Part shown: positions 22,006 through 34,875 of the stretch, piece by piece
How positions within the stretch are numbered: the stretch's first letter is position 1
Layout: the number at the start of each line of letters is the position of its first letter
Assembly (NCBI GenBank): GCA_038373885.1
Contig: JAWZYV010012519.1
Span: 620,001-684,000 of the forward strand
Direction of reading: 5' to 3'
Source of the DNA: Cheiracanthium punctorium
Taxonomy: Eukaryota > Arthropoda > Arachnida > Araneae > Cheiracanthiidae
Length of the DNA: 64,000 nucleotides
The notes under the pieces: generated by a model
Told to the model about the DNA's origin: nothing
What the model saw: the letters and a program-made list of their open reading frames with translations, nothing else
Database searches by the model: none
Position numbers and translations under genes: made by a program

Positions 22006-25000
22006 AAATTCTAAGCTGCGTTTAAGAAAGACTACTAAAATATAATGATTCATTGAAATAAAAAGGCTTATTAACAATCATTAATGTTAGTAAAGTAACT
22101 AATATCGTCTAATACGTAGTATTGATTTATTTCAGTTAAAATACATCTAATATTATTTATTTTTAGCAAATACTATAAAACTAATCTAATATGAATCACT
22201 GTTTCCCTAAAGATAAATGTACATGAATAGAACGTTCTGTTTAGCTTCAGAATGAACTTGATTTTCTTGAATAAAATTTAATTTTAAATAAATTACAGAT
22301 AATTTCTATCCATTTTAATATCGTAATTCTTCCAAATTCTTTAAGGAGGGGGAGAATCCAGTTAATATTACATGATTTTAGAGTGGCAGTATTCACGTTA
22401 AGTTGGAGGACAATAAATCTACCAATATGATAGCAAAAGTAATTTCATTTTCAAATGTAATTGCTACTAAATATAGCGAAGACAACAAAATCACTGCTAA
22501 ATTTAATACACATAATCTAATTATTCGAACTTAGAACCATCGTCTATCGTCAGTTGTTCAAAGGAACAATAAGACAATAACAAGTTACAATCAAGTGAAC
22601 TCTAATTACCGAAATTAATCCATTTGATTCATTACCTACAAACTGGAAGAGAACAGGAAAGATGAAACGTAATTCTTCATAATCAATAATTATCGAACAA
22701 CAGAAAAGAGTTTAAAAGAAACAATAGTTTGATTTGAAAACGTGCAAATACTTGCAAAATAAGCTCATTGTTCTCATGAATCCAGTTAACAAGCTACAGG
22801 TAATATATAGAAATGAACTTCTCTAAAAAAGTAATTCATGTAGTTTATCAGTGTACAAGAAAACATTTTGCTCTAAGTAACATGTCGTGCAAAGCAGATT
22901 TTCCAACAAAACATATTGTAAGAATATTGATAAGCATTTGGATCAAAGAAACTTGATGAATTTCCAGCCGAACGGAGGAGAGGGCATTGTATATGTGCTT
23001 TGTATGAGCTCATGAAATCCGTTGACCCTGTACTCCTTGTATTGTCTAATTAAAGTATAATGCTTCAGCCGAAAAACAGTTTATACGGATAAATTTTGGA
23101 AAACAACAACAATATAGAAACCGAAATTAATTCCGGAAGAAAAATTTATTTGAGTTTTTAAACTTTTCATTTATTATTTGTATTTTGTATTATTTTTAAC
23201 ACTTAAAAAAAGTTAAAATTTTTTGTGTTTTTTGTCAGTCTAATAAATAATTTACGATAAAAAAAGATGTTTATCAATTTCCATGAAATTTATACATTTT
23301 ATTACTATGTACTATATTATTTAAAATATAAAAAAAAAATGTTTGCATAGCATAAATATGAATTATTCATTTACATAGATCACCTAAAAGATTTAAATGC
23401 GTTCACGTCATTAATTGTTCACGCATTAATTGTTCAAAAATGCATTTTCGGGACTTCATTTGTAAAAAATAATAATGTATTTTATTTAAGTTTCCAGAAA
23501 AATGCTCTTCGTCGAAAATAGTCTTTGTGGCAGTTATAGATCTTTTACAGAGTAAAACAAATGAAATTTCATAGATTAGATTCTAAAGACGGCCATTAAA
23601 AATAAATACTTTTACAGTTTCATTTACTTTTACCTGCTCACTCCCCTTCGAAGACAGACGACTTGAAAAGACAATGGGAACAGAAGGTGAATCCCTGCCT
23701 TCGCGTCTTTGCAATAACGTGAACGAACGGATTAACTATGCGTAAAGCAGCAGTACAAAAGGCAAGTAAGATCGTGTTAGAAAATGTTTTTATTCGATAT
23801 ATTTGGCATTATTTACCTTCATTGTTTTAATTTCTATCACAATTTTAGAGTTTAAAATTTTCATTAATAGCCATCATTTTTCACAGCAGTCTGTAGCATG
23901 CAATTTGCCCCAAGTAACCCATCAAATTACACTATTCACAGCGATATTTTATCATCTGCACGTCTAAGAGCTACGAAAATTATGAAATATTTAAAAGTTT
24001 TTTGAGCAACTATATGTCTACGGTTTTTCATGATGCTGTTGGCACTAATGAAGCATTAAAAGTAACTAAGTCAAACGCTTAATTATATGTTTTCAATTAA
24101 GAACTCTAAATCTATAGAACTTTCAACATAAATCAATCCAAATGAATTGTACAAAAACTATGCACCATACCCTGCCTTCAGTTATTAGCGCCCTCTTTAA
24201 TAATGAGCGTCAACTTGTTCTCGCTTTTTTTTTTAATTACACGAGAGAAGTGCTTTAATTACTCCCTTCTCTAGCGTTCAAGGTAAAGCTAGTCCAAGGT
24301 GTAAGACAATACCCGTAGGGTAAGGAGTCGGTAGTCTTGTTTAACTCTTTGTTTCCCACAACATGCCGAAAGTCAATAAGACAAGTGGCTTAAGTCAAGA
24401 CACGATGGTGCTAGACAAAGCACTGCTTAATGGAAGCATTTACTTTTGTTGTTGTTGTTGTTGTTAAGTAGTACAATATTTGTAAATAATCACTCTAGTT
24501 AATACTAAAGAATACCATGAACTCAAAACTGATTTTTAGAGGGAAAGTAAATAGCTGGTTTTTACAAATTTAATGGATAATGGGTAATTTGAATCAGCAT
24601 TTTAAAACTTTAAAAAATTATTGTTAGTTACAGATGTATTTCTGCGTGAATAAGGAAACTCTATACTTGCAGCTTAAAAGCATTTATAATAATAATTAAA
24701 GGATTTATCTCGTGAATTAAATTTTAAAATGAAACTCAATAAAGAGTTTTAAAGTAACTATAAATTCACTATTGGATATTTAGAAATGTATTTCTTCTGC
24801 GAACTGATTCATACCGACGTGTGTACAAGAATTATTTAATAATTATATATTCTAAAACATGTACGCAAAACGTATCCTTTACTAGTATTTCCAAAATGCA
24901 CACTTCTAAAAAAGACTCTATATAAATATCAAATCGTCTTACAACAGTCTTTCAAATAGTTAATATTTGAAAAAATAAATACGTGTAATTCCTTTATCTG

Positions 25001-26275
25001 AATCAAAACAAAACTAACGCTGTTGACTTCTTTTGACTTACACCATTATGCTATTCTTCATCAACGAAAACTATGCCATTAGGATTGTTCATTAATTAGC
25101 ACGACTCTATAATTAAAATTAATTTATATCAATTATCGCAAAGTATCGAACATTTTCAGTTGAAGGACGTGATGAAAAGGCCATTCCGTGTTTAGAAATA
25201 GTCTAAACATATTTTCTGAGATAAACGGTTGAAAATGTGCCTTATGGGTGATTTTGACCTTAGAATCTTTGCACCTTTATTGCATCAGGCTCTTGAAATG
25301 TTTTGCTGAGTCCACCATTAAAATAGTCGCAAGTTCTGAATTCTGTAATTCTTTCTTTCAGTTTCTCATTGAATCATAATGTGATACTCGCTCTGCAACC
25401 TTTACTTTAGATATTTGTGAATACGTTTAGAAATGTTTAGGTGTAGTTCATCATGAAAATAAGAAATTTGTAGATTACAGAAGGATCTTTCAAATGAAAC
25501 AATGTTTAAAAATAGAAAGGAATTTTCATCAACTAGATTGTACCGTACCTTTAAAGGGAAAGAAATCTATATCCCAAACAAATGCTCTGAATGTGAATTA
25601 ATATAAGATGCTTTTAGTTATGTTAATATTTTTTAATTGTTTGAGTAAATACTGGTTTGTTATCGTTGTTCTTTTTTTTTTTAAATTTATTTTGTCTGTG
25701 TTTTTTTTTTTTTTTTAATCTGTTAACATTAATAGTAGGAAAGTATCAGATGTAAACACACACGTGTAATATTTTTTACGTACAACAAATGAAAATTGGT
25801 ATGCTTACGTAAATCGTGATTGTTTTTAATTAAGTATGACCAAATGATTTTTTTCCTATTGAATTCTAGATCATCTATGCATGTTCATTGTATTCAGAAT
25901 TATGATCTTGTTTTTTGGTACATGGGTAAGATTGTGATTTAGATATACATGATGCTGACAAAAAAGTATGCATTAATAAAAAGAAAACTCTTTTCAATTA
26001 ATTCCGTCATTTTATTGCAATAAAACTGTTTCAACGCAGAGCAGAGGTATTTTATGAATGATGATTTCAGTTCGGCAACTCATACTTACCAATAGCACGG
26101 TAAAAAATTATTTCGTTGGAAATGTTGTAAAAGATTTTATTTTAATGAATGTATCTGCGTCTGATCTATCTACTGACTTGTGAAACACAGCTAAACTAGT
26201 CGGCCGCAAAAAGACGAATCGAACGGTATCGGTCTAGACTCCGAATTTGGCATAGGGCGAGAGGAGATAGTGCCA

Positions 26276-26279
<4 letters not shown>
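22006..26279. other. AT-rich non-coding DNA
   Basis: No gene seen. It contains only short low-complexity tracts such as (TTG)n near 24448-24466 and T runs near 25670-25715. Confidence 0.5.

Positions 26280-26310
<31 letters not shown>
26280..26310. repeat. (CA)n microsatellite
   Basis: About 15 CA dinucleotides without interruption. Confidence 0.97.
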
Positions 26311-26312
<2 letters not shown>

Positions 26313-26461
26313 CGGCACTTCCTTTATTAAATTAAAATGACGACAACTTTGAAAATATACTATACATAAAACTACAGAAGTACTTGAATTTACAATCATC
26401 GTTTTATACATTAAAAAGAAATGCAAAACTCTATTCGTTGTGACCGTTTGAAAGAATTTAA

Positions 26462-26842
26462 CCCTTTGAGGTGCAACCCTTTCCCAATGCTGAAAAAAGG
26501 GCAGCCGTTGCCATCGCTCGACTTAACGCGATGAACGTTTCGATCGTCCGCCATCTTGCTGGTAGTTAAGTCGAGCGCTGGCAACGGCTTCCCTTTTTTC
26601 AGCATTGGGAAATCTATCCAGCTGCTCTCGCATTCTTCCATTTTTCAGCAGATGTCAGTGCGGTTAAAAATAATCCTGACCATTTTTTGATGGGAAATGA
26701 CGTGCTAAAAAGTAAAGGATTCTCGTGGATCTATGTCACCCGCAACTATTTTTATAGAAATCAAATCTATTCTTCGTGACTGTCAACAGTCAAAACTTCA
26801 GAGTTGGGTGTTCCCAGAGCGGGAACACTGCGCGTTAAAGGG
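26462..26842. mobile_element. piggyBac-type MITE, copy 2
   Basis: A 381-bp element with CCCTTTGA at the left and TTAAAGGG at the right, flanked by TTAA at 26458-26461 and 26843-26846. An inner inverted repeat pairs CCCAATGCTGAAAAAAGGG-like sequence and the following GCCGTTGCC...CGACTTAAC block (about 26484-26530) with its complement (about 26568-26612). The CGATCGTCC word of copy 1 lies in the loop. It has no coding capacity for a transposase. Confidence 0.75.
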
Positions 26843-26846
26843 TTAA

Positions 26847-27886
26847 AGAAATAATTTACTGAGGTTTGGATTACTATTTGCATTTGCATACACAAGCGAT
26901 TCAACTGTTTTCCTGTTCCTTTAAAATACGAATGTTGTAATTTTTATACGACTTTTCAATTTACCCACAAAAATAATTGAGAAATGTTTATTAGTTTTTT
27001 AAGTCAAAAATATTTTTTTAACCTGCATCAGTTATTACATACGAACAGCTACATTCAAATAGTAAGAGAATCATATTTCTCTTAAGAGCCGTGGTAAAAA
27101 TGTGGAATACCTTTATGTTCGTGAAATAAATCACAAAAACGCTAGCGGCTACAGAAGTCATCTCCGTATTAAGGTGTGTTCGCATAAATTACGAATGAAA
27201 ATAATTAAGTTCTGCTTAATCGCTAGTGTATTCCTTGTTATGCATCATCACTTGGGGGTGAAGTTCTCACATATAACCATGATAAGTTCCGGTCAGTCGT
27301 GTCCTAGTTTCTGGTAATTCGTGTAACCATTCCTACCCAAAATTGTTTTTTTAAGTAATAGGTTTTCGCATTATAAATTGTAAATATTTCTTAAATATTA
27401 CTATTATAGTACTACGCAAAAATAATTACTCCTTGTCAAAATAATTAAATAAATTTATACCAGAATAATATCATATGTTTAATTTATCAAAAATAGTTTA
27501 TAGTTTAAGTAAATTTCATAAGTATATTGCTTAACTTAGTTGTTTTATCTTTCAACGATATAAATCTAATATAAAATCGACTATTTCTTAGTTGTAATGG
27601 TTAAGATCTATTGAAAAGGGCACATACTTGTATTTCAGTTGCCATAAATATTTTACAATTTATGATCCCTTTATAAATTTTTTTATCAAGTAAAAATTTA
27701 TTGTATAAATGCAAGTCTTCAGTAGGAACTCTTTTTATCAAACCTTAACCAATTGTAACTCTTTTTTTTTCCCTGAAAACAACCAAAATATATATTTCAC
27801 TATTTTTTTAGCTTATTTAGTCATTATTTTTGAGATTTATAGAATTTATAGTTTACTTTTCTATTACTGAACGTATGACGAAATTA
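26847..27886. other. AT-rich non-coding DNA
   Basis: No feature supported. Confidence 0.5.
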
Positions 27887-28914
27887 CAGGGTGGTTGTAA
27901 TTATACTTCCCCTATAAAGAAGGTTCTACAGCTGAACCTGAAGAACGGATTGTAACCAAATTTGGTATATAGACTATACATGAGATGCTCTCAACGAATT
28001 TCAGAAAATTAATGTATCTTTAAAAAAGTCCATTAGGTGGCTCTTTGTGTAAAAAATATCAAATTTAACGATGGAAATGGGTAATTCGAAATGTAGAAAC
28101 AGTTTTAACATTTAGTCAATAGTTTTGGAGCATTAATTAACTAACTTGGGTCGTTTGTTGAGCTGGTTTCACCATAAAAAGCGCTACCTAGTGGGTATTT
28201 TTAGAGCAAAACTTTTTGGTGCTTTTCCGCTAGCAGGTCGCAAATGGTGCCAATTGTGAACCAAACGCGAGCAAAGTCGTCAAACGAAGCGAATGACAAA
28301 ACAGTCAACGGAATAAAAGTTGAAAACGTTCAACTATATACAAATATTAATTAATAGTAAGCAAAACAAGTTAAACTATAGACAAATATTAATGAATTGT
28401 AAACAAAACAGTTTCACCCAAAAATAATGCTTATAATTGTTGGTTTTTCCAGAATACGGTGATGTCCTTGAGAATTTGCTCAAATGGATCGTTTACTCCT
28501 CATCTTCACATAAATTCAGTGTTTGTCGTCCGGCATTGTTCTTTCGTTTTGTAAATAAGCTCTCGTCTATCTCAACTATTTTTTTTCAGGACCACCAATT
28601 TTTTTTTGCTCACGTTCCGTTAATACTTCTACACAAACTTTTCTTAAGTAATCCAAGTAGTTCCAATCTACAACTGTATTAAATTCATATCCAATACAGT
28701 TGGTTGTATGGTTGTAAGAAATTTCGTGGTATTCTACATTATTTGGCAATTTTTCGCTTGCGCCCGGCTAACGGAAAAGTACCCTTTTAAATACTTCCTT
28801 CATTGCATCTCGCATCTCGTGTACTGTCCATATTCCAAATTTGGTGACAATCTGCTCGACCTGTTTCAGCTGCAGAATGCTGTTTATAGAGGAAGTTTAA
28901 TTAAAACGACACTG
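27887..28914. mobile_element. mariner-like MITE, second copy, with a nested insert
   Basis: It begins CAGGGTGGTTGTAATTATAC after TA and ends, in reverse complement, CAGTGTCGTTTTAATTAAAC. The left and right thirds match the element at 10642-11083 in order, including the phrase with CCAAATT(T/C)GGT and the CTACCTAGTGG landmark. The middle is occupied by an unrelated 558-bp insert. The right flank reads TG rather than TA, perhaps by mutation. Confidence 0.65.
28222..28779. mobile_element. Nested 558-bp insert with CTTTTCCG ends
   Basis: Inverted ends CTTTTCCGCTAGCAGGTCGC and, in reverse complement, CTTTTCCGTTAGCCGGGCGC interrupt the MITE. Removing the insert brings the host copy to about 470 bp, close to the other copy, which supports a real insertion. 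Inside are two direct repeats built on CAAATATTAAT (about 28336-28405). I cannot assign a superfamily, and no clear target duplication is visible. Confidence 0.5.
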
Positions 28915-29928
28915 TGTATCAATCTTAATTAACTGATAATACTTTATCCACTTACTTCAAGAAACATAATTACTTCAGAAGTCAAAGAATAAATTGGACT
29001 TGCACTACAATCTTACATTATATTATGTTATTTAAAGGAAATTCTGTTGAACTGTACCGTTTCCCAAAAGAAATAAACTTCCCGCGAACTTCAGTAGTAA
29101 GATCTAAGAAGCTCATCTCATGATATTCCTTTAAAGCAATGCACTTCTTCTTTCTCTTAATAATATTACGACAAAACAAGAGTGGGCGCATCTGTTGAGA
29201 CTTTGAGGCCAAGCATCTTGTTACGGGTAATAATCTGATTTCAATTTCCTTTTAATGGCATAAATCACGAAATTAGACTAAAACTTTTATGGAATTCTAA
29301 ACTGCATTTCGTGCGTGTCGGTAAAGGAATTTCAAGGCAATATCTAAATCACGGAAAATTTGACCAACTTCTTTTTTCTTTTTTTTTCCATTTTTTAATA
29401 CCAACGCAAGAATGCTGTTACCGTTAAAACACTAAAATTTTTTTAAGTTCTGTTACGTGCAGTCCCTTACAATTCTTTGCTATCTATTTTTGTTTGATAG
29501 AATTTCTAAAAAATATTTAAGGCACTTCTGTTATAACACCAATAGGTTTCGTTTATAAATTCTTCCTGAAGGTTCCGAAAAAACTTGTGAATACGAAAGA
29601 GTGTGTTATAAAGTTTGACCCTCCTTCCTGTGCGATTTGGACATGTTTGTCCCATCGTTTCAAATTTGTAATGATGGAGATTTTCCCTCTGTGCCTATTT
29701 TGCAGTCACCAACATTATGTGTTCGCAATAAGTAAACAGGTTAAGTAGCTTCTAAGAGTTTTTAATACATATGCGAAGGGTGTCTGAATATTTTTTACTA
29801 TAAGAGTCAAAGGAAAAACCAATTGAAATAACCCCATCTCAACCTCTTTTTTGAAAAATTCTGAGTAAGCTATTGCTTATATGCATATCCCTCATGATTC
29901 CAATAATACATAACTTTCCAAAACTACA
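28915..29928. other. AT-rich non-coding DNA
   Basis: No feature supported. Confidence 0.5.
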
Positions 29929-29936
29929 CTTTACAT

Positions 29937-30104
29937 CAGGGTTGGCCACATCTTGGCGCATACGCCGAACTTAATGCATGATTTCAATCTCATGTTCACA
30001 CATTTACTTTTCCTCCCCAAAACGTAAGCCCCCTAAACTCGTCTAATGCTCGGGCGTTGGAAAAAAAAACTGGTGCACGATATGCAAAAGGTTGGCCACC
30101 CCTG
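29937..30104. mobile_element. 168-bp hAT-type MITE
   Basis: Ends CAGGGTTGGCCAC and, in reverse complement, CAGGGGTGGCCAACC. The flanking octamers CTTTACAT (29929-29936) and CTCTACAG (30105-30112) agree at six of eight positions, consistent with an aged 8-bp duplication. Confidence 0.65.
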
Positions 30105-32644
30105 CTCTACAGCATAAGTGAAATGTGGAACGACTTCACTTTCCATTTTGTTTCTTGAAATAATCAGAATACTTTCTATCTCTCTTTTTTCTTTTATTTT
30201 TTGCTTTCTAAAAATCTGCTTCGGTCAGATACGATGTGACCCAGTGACTGAGCTTGTCTAATGATCAGTGGTTCTATATGCGGTGGATGTGCATGCCGGG
30301 TGGCATTATCGCCACAATGAGATAGCCACTGAAGTACGAAGGCCGTCCTTTATATCCGACCATGCGTTGTGCAGAAATCCGTCAAATCGTCCGGAACACT
30401 CTTGTTTTTCCGGAAATTTTTGATAACGATTAAAGAAAAAGCAGAAGAAAGTCTTCTCGTTGTCACCAGACATTTTTTTTTCTTTTCGTAATGAGTGACC
30501 CTGATGGATTTTTTTTTTCTTTGTAATCTTTTTCTCTTTGTTAAAGTCATTTTTCGATTTAATAAACGGGCGTGTGAAAAGGGAGGGAATTTAATAAAAA
30601 TAGTTTTTTTTTCTCTCTACGAGTGACCTTTAGTTGTCCTTTAGAGTAATAAAAATGAAGCAATTTCACTATTTCTTTCCGATGCTTATTAAATAAAAAG
30701 CGTGATCCCCATTTGAGCGTTAATGATCAGCATGCAAAAAGAACAATAATGGTGGAAATGTTCATTTGTCTCAAACTATTGTTTTGAAGCTTTGTTTGAT
30801 AGTTTTTTCTTTATTTTTAGCTTCATGAAGATTATTGATTACTATAATTAGCGATGATGGCATTGATTTGAGTATAACTTTGAAGTACATATTGCATGTA
30901 GCATCCATTTAAAGAAATTAAAATGTAAATTAGAGCTTCTCTTTAGAAATTATGTCTCTGAAAAACGTTCTATTGCATGAATTGAATACCCTAAAGTAAT
31001 ACAAATCAATATTTACTAATTATTTCAGACTACAAAATACTTCCCGAAAGAGAGAATATAATCTCAGAAATCCAATTTTAACAGGTTCCAGTAGGGAACA
31101 AAGGCGATTTTTTTGTTCTGGTTTTTAAATAATTTCTTTCTCTATCATGCAAAGATTGAAGCCTAGATTTAAGAAAATACTTCGTTAATTCAATTTTTTT
31201 TTACAAAAAAATATACTTTAAAAAAGTATATAATTTCCTCTTTATGTCAGCCTTATTTGGAAAACAATGAAGTAAATATTTTAATTGTACTTTTGTAACA
31301 GTATACAGAGCTCATTTCCTTGGGGTTTTTTTCCTAACCTTTTTGATATTAAAATAAAAAATGCCTAAGCAATCTGATAAATCGCTGAATAAACAATATC
31401 CCATTATAACAACCATTACATAGTCATATTAATCTCTGGTCAACCTTACATGATTAATATTAAAACCGTACCATCCTTACGCTAACAGGAAATTTTCGTT
31501 ATATTTACTAGTCATCTCAAACAATCATACGGCTTACAAGTTCGGATAATATCTCTCTCATAAGATCATTTTCAACGCCAAGATGCGTCTCTTTGTTGTT
31601 ATTTATAGAAACTGCCATGGACAGTTCGAACTGTTCGCCCATCATTGACAGCTTATTAAGATTCCAATTAAGGGATCTATTCTATGTTACGAATAGTCCA
31701 CAAATAGAACTTCAACACGATGGCCAGTCTTCTTTCCTTTTGCAATTAATAGATGTACGGGAACAATGGAAAAATCATTTCTGAATTGGCCGTCTCTATT
31801 CTATTTATTTGTTCATTTTTTAGACCCGTTGACAGTTTTCTTCCCGCTCCGACAAACGGTTTCGGATGAAGCCACCCGTAACTGTATTAGCAGAGAAACG
31901 AAAGTTGAATCTTGTTCTAAAATCTGAAACTACGGAAAAGTCTTGTCTAGTTTATCATATTGACACATAAATCGCTTACTTTGGCGACCAACTTTGTTTG
32001 CCAAGGCGAATAACTAGGAGGGTTTCTAGTTTTCTTGTGAATATTTCAAATGTAACGTTAATGACATAGATCATTATTTATTAAAAGAACTTTTTTTAAT
32101 CTAGTAAAAAATTCTTTACTAGATTAAAGAATCTGTTTGAAAATCTTTTTCAATTGTTTTTTTTTTGATGTAGCTTATATATATAAAAAAATTATTATAG
32201 AGAAATTTTGTTTATTTATTATACATGAAGATATACGAATATCAGAAATTTAATGCTTGGTTGGATTACAAGAAGAAAATGTAATAAAACTTAAATTTTA
32301 TTTTTCACTATTTATTCAAGACTGATAATTATGATTTTACTATACCCCTTTTTGCCACTTGAAAAATCTGCAACTGTTTTTAATGCATCCTGACGACTAA
32401 ACATTACACTTTCAAATATTACTACACAGTCTAAATATTACATTTTCCAATTTTCTACTTTTATTCGAAATATTTGAATTGAATGGATCAATGTCTAGGC
32501 ATTGAGACATTCATTTTGTAGTTTCAAAAAGAAATAAATATTTAAAAATACGTCAAACGAGGTTTTTTTTTTGTAAATTCTTCTACTTTTTCTTTCCTAT
32601 AAAGTTAAAAATACCTCAGATACCAATAAAAGAAAATCCCAAAC
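30105..32644. other. Non-coding DNA with a less AT-rich island
   Basis: Mostly AT-rich. About 30215-30370 is more complex and less AT-rich, and could be regulatory. A frame at 31610-31784 follows an acceptor-like TTATTTATAG, but I do not recognise the product and do not call it. Confidence 0.4.
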
Positions 32645-32770
32645 ATATGTGTAGTCCCGTAGTTAAATCTTCGGACTTAGGATCAAAACTTTGTGTGATC
32701 GACTCCTGACCGCGGTACATACGAAAAATAAGCACAGGGATCTTACAAAGTCGTTATCCCTATCTACAAA
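32645..32770 (+). repeat. Possible tRNA-derived SINE fragment
   Basis: GTAGTTAAATCTTCGGACTT resembles a weak A-box region and GTGATCGACTCCTGACCGC a B-box-like GATCGACTCC. About 35 bases separate them, as in tRNA-derived SINE heads. The cloverleaf is not intact, so this is not a tRNA gene. Confidence 0.3.
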
Positions 32771-32776
32771 GATATA

Positions 32777-33527
32777 CAGTGTGCCCGCTGAAATCAGTTT
32801 CACCCCAATAATTTCTGAATGACAAAGAGCTATAGTCATCAAAGTGGGGCCTAGCTATAAAAAGTTGCCATGAGCTACGAAAAAAAAAAACCGCTTACAG
32901 CGACACATGGTAGCTAAATTTGGAGTTAGTATTCCAATATCAAAAACGATACGAGATATGGGAAAAAAGTTGTTCAGCAGTATCGATTCAGAAAGAAAAG
33001 ATACCTTGCACAGATTAATGTGCGCAGTAATGAGCACACTAATGCTACGAGTGTAAGGCATCAAACGCATATTTTTATGGTTAAGTTTTCTAAACCTGCC
33101 CTTGCCTGACATTAGGTTCATTTATCTTTCATGTTCAAAGTGTTTCCCATCAGCAAAATACACATCTGGACTCTGGTCTGCAATTCCAATTGCCGCTGCA
33201 CATTGTACAACATGACTGGTGGCAAATTGGTGCAAGCATAAGTAATACGCTTTTACACCTTACATTTTACGTTTACTATTTTTAATTAATGTTTATTTAT
33301 GAATGCAAGGGGTCTTCTACTAAAAATGCTGAACAACTTTGTGACTGATTTTTTTCCGTATCTCGTACCGTTTTTGAGATAAGAACGCTAACTCCAAATT
33401 TAGCCGCCAGGTGCCGCTGCAGGTGGTTTTTCCTGCGTAGCGCATGGCAGCTTTACTATACCTATACCACACTTTTACGACTAGAGCTGTTGCCTTTCAG
33501 AAATTATCGGTGTGTGCGGGCGCACTG
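32777..33527. mobile_element. 751-bp TA-flanked MITE with long inverted ends
   Basis: It starts CAGTGTGCCCGC after TA and ends GCGGGCGCACTG before TA. The inverted repeats are long and imperfect, about 200 bp or more per arm. They share blocks such as ATAATTTCTGAA, CTAAATTTGGAGTTAG and ACGAGATA with their complements near the right end. This leaves only a short unpaired middle. The TA flanks suggest a Tc1/mariner relative as the mobilising enzyme. Confidence 0.7.
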
Positions 33528-33529
33528 TA

Positions 33530-34654
33530 TATAACATAGAAAAAAAAGTAGTGAAATTCGCAAAGGCTAAATATTTCTTGAAAAATAAATTTTACAGCAT
33601 ATATTAAGATATTTTTATAGTCTACAGCCCTGTCCTAATCCCTCCCTATCCATTGAATACGCTTATTAACATTTCGTCTGCTTACTTGCTTCTGAATTTG
33701 GGAAGGATATGACTACACGTGGTTTGCATTTCAAATTCAATCATTCTCGTCGAAACTCAAATAAACAATGGTAACTCAAGAAGTAAACATGACAGAAAAA
33801 AAAGACATTATTTCGTATAATTTAAGCACACACCGAGTCATGAATACGCCTGACTCGAATATTTCTCTTCATTTTCGTAGATTGAAACGTGCTGTTATCC
33901 ATCCAGTTTCAATGACGATTCCGGGCCAATTGCCTACAGATGACCAGTTCCCCTTTCTGATACCTCCGCTTACAAGAAAACAAACAAAAACAAAAAATAC
34001 TAAGCAGTGTGACACCTTACATTCCTTGCGCTCTAGTTCGATTTAAATTTTATTAGAAGGGACTTTTCTATAATCTCTGGCGGGTTGGCGACGATTGGCA
34101 CCCTCCACCCAGTAACCCTGATCCTAGGCGAGGCGGAACTAAGGGCAGTCCGCAAACAGAGCGGAACGGGCACGAGTCCAGAACTGAGTCAAGATGGTCA
34201 GAGAACACTGTCCAAGATGTAAAGAAATGAATAAATGCGATGTCATTACAGCGGAGATTGTTTAGGACAAGTGTGAAAAGAACGTGCTCAGAAATATACT
34301 CTCCTTTATCTTCCTTTCCTGCCTCAAAACGGAATCTCTCTTTGCTTTCAAAAAACTTTTTCCTCTTTACTCGGTTTTTCTTTTCTTTTCTTTCTGAGTT
34401 GAAGCAAAAAAAAAAGTGTTGTGGCGATCCGAAATAATTACTTAAGAACTTAAAAAATCTGCACGCCTATATAAGATAATGATACTTAAGGAGATTGTTG
34501 TTACAAAGCAGTGGGAGTCTTTGCTAGATAACTCAAATAAACAAATGTATTCCCACTCCCAATATTTTGTTTTTCTGTTAATTTTAAAATATTATTTTAT
34601 GAAAACAAGCATCAAAGTATGAATTTTTTTTCATAGTAGCAATGAAGGAAATCT

Positions 34655-34656
<2 letters not shown>
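33530..34656. other. Non-coding DNA
   Basis: A frame at 33768-34043 has no recognisable domain or splice context. About 34080-34210 is less AT-rich and complex, and could be regulatory or a decayed repeat. Confidence 0.4.

Positions 34657-34700
<44 letters not shown>
34657..34700. repeat. Poly-T tract of about 44 bases
   Basis: An uninterrupted T run, followed closely by the GCGAGAC dispersed repeat. It could be the poly(A) tail of a retroposed element on the minus strand. Confidence 0.9.
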
Positions 34701-34705
<5 letters not shown>

Positions 34706-34734
34706 TACCAATAACAGTAACGATGGATGCAAGA

Positions 34735-34875
34735 CGAAACGAGATAGACATGTGCATTAATTACAAGAGACGAAAAGACCTATTTTTCACTCTGTATCAT
34801 TTTTGCGAGACGAAATAAAGCTTTGCAGTATCCATGAGTGGCGAGACAGTCCTTCTTTCTCGTGTCGCAGCTATC
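34735..34875. repeat. Dispersed repeat with GCGAGAC motif, copy 2
   Basis: Shares blocks in the same order with 5060-5205: TTTGCGAGACGA, AAAGCTTTGCA, GGCGAGAC and TCGCAGC. The family is not recognised. Confidence 0.45.

Noticed and set aside
31610..31784. Open frame after an acceptor-like TTATTTATAG
   Set aside because: Length and composition fit chance, there is no recognisable domain and no supporting donor or partner exon.
32645..32720. tRNA gene
   Set aside because: Only A/B-box-like words are present. The stems of a cloverleaf do not form.
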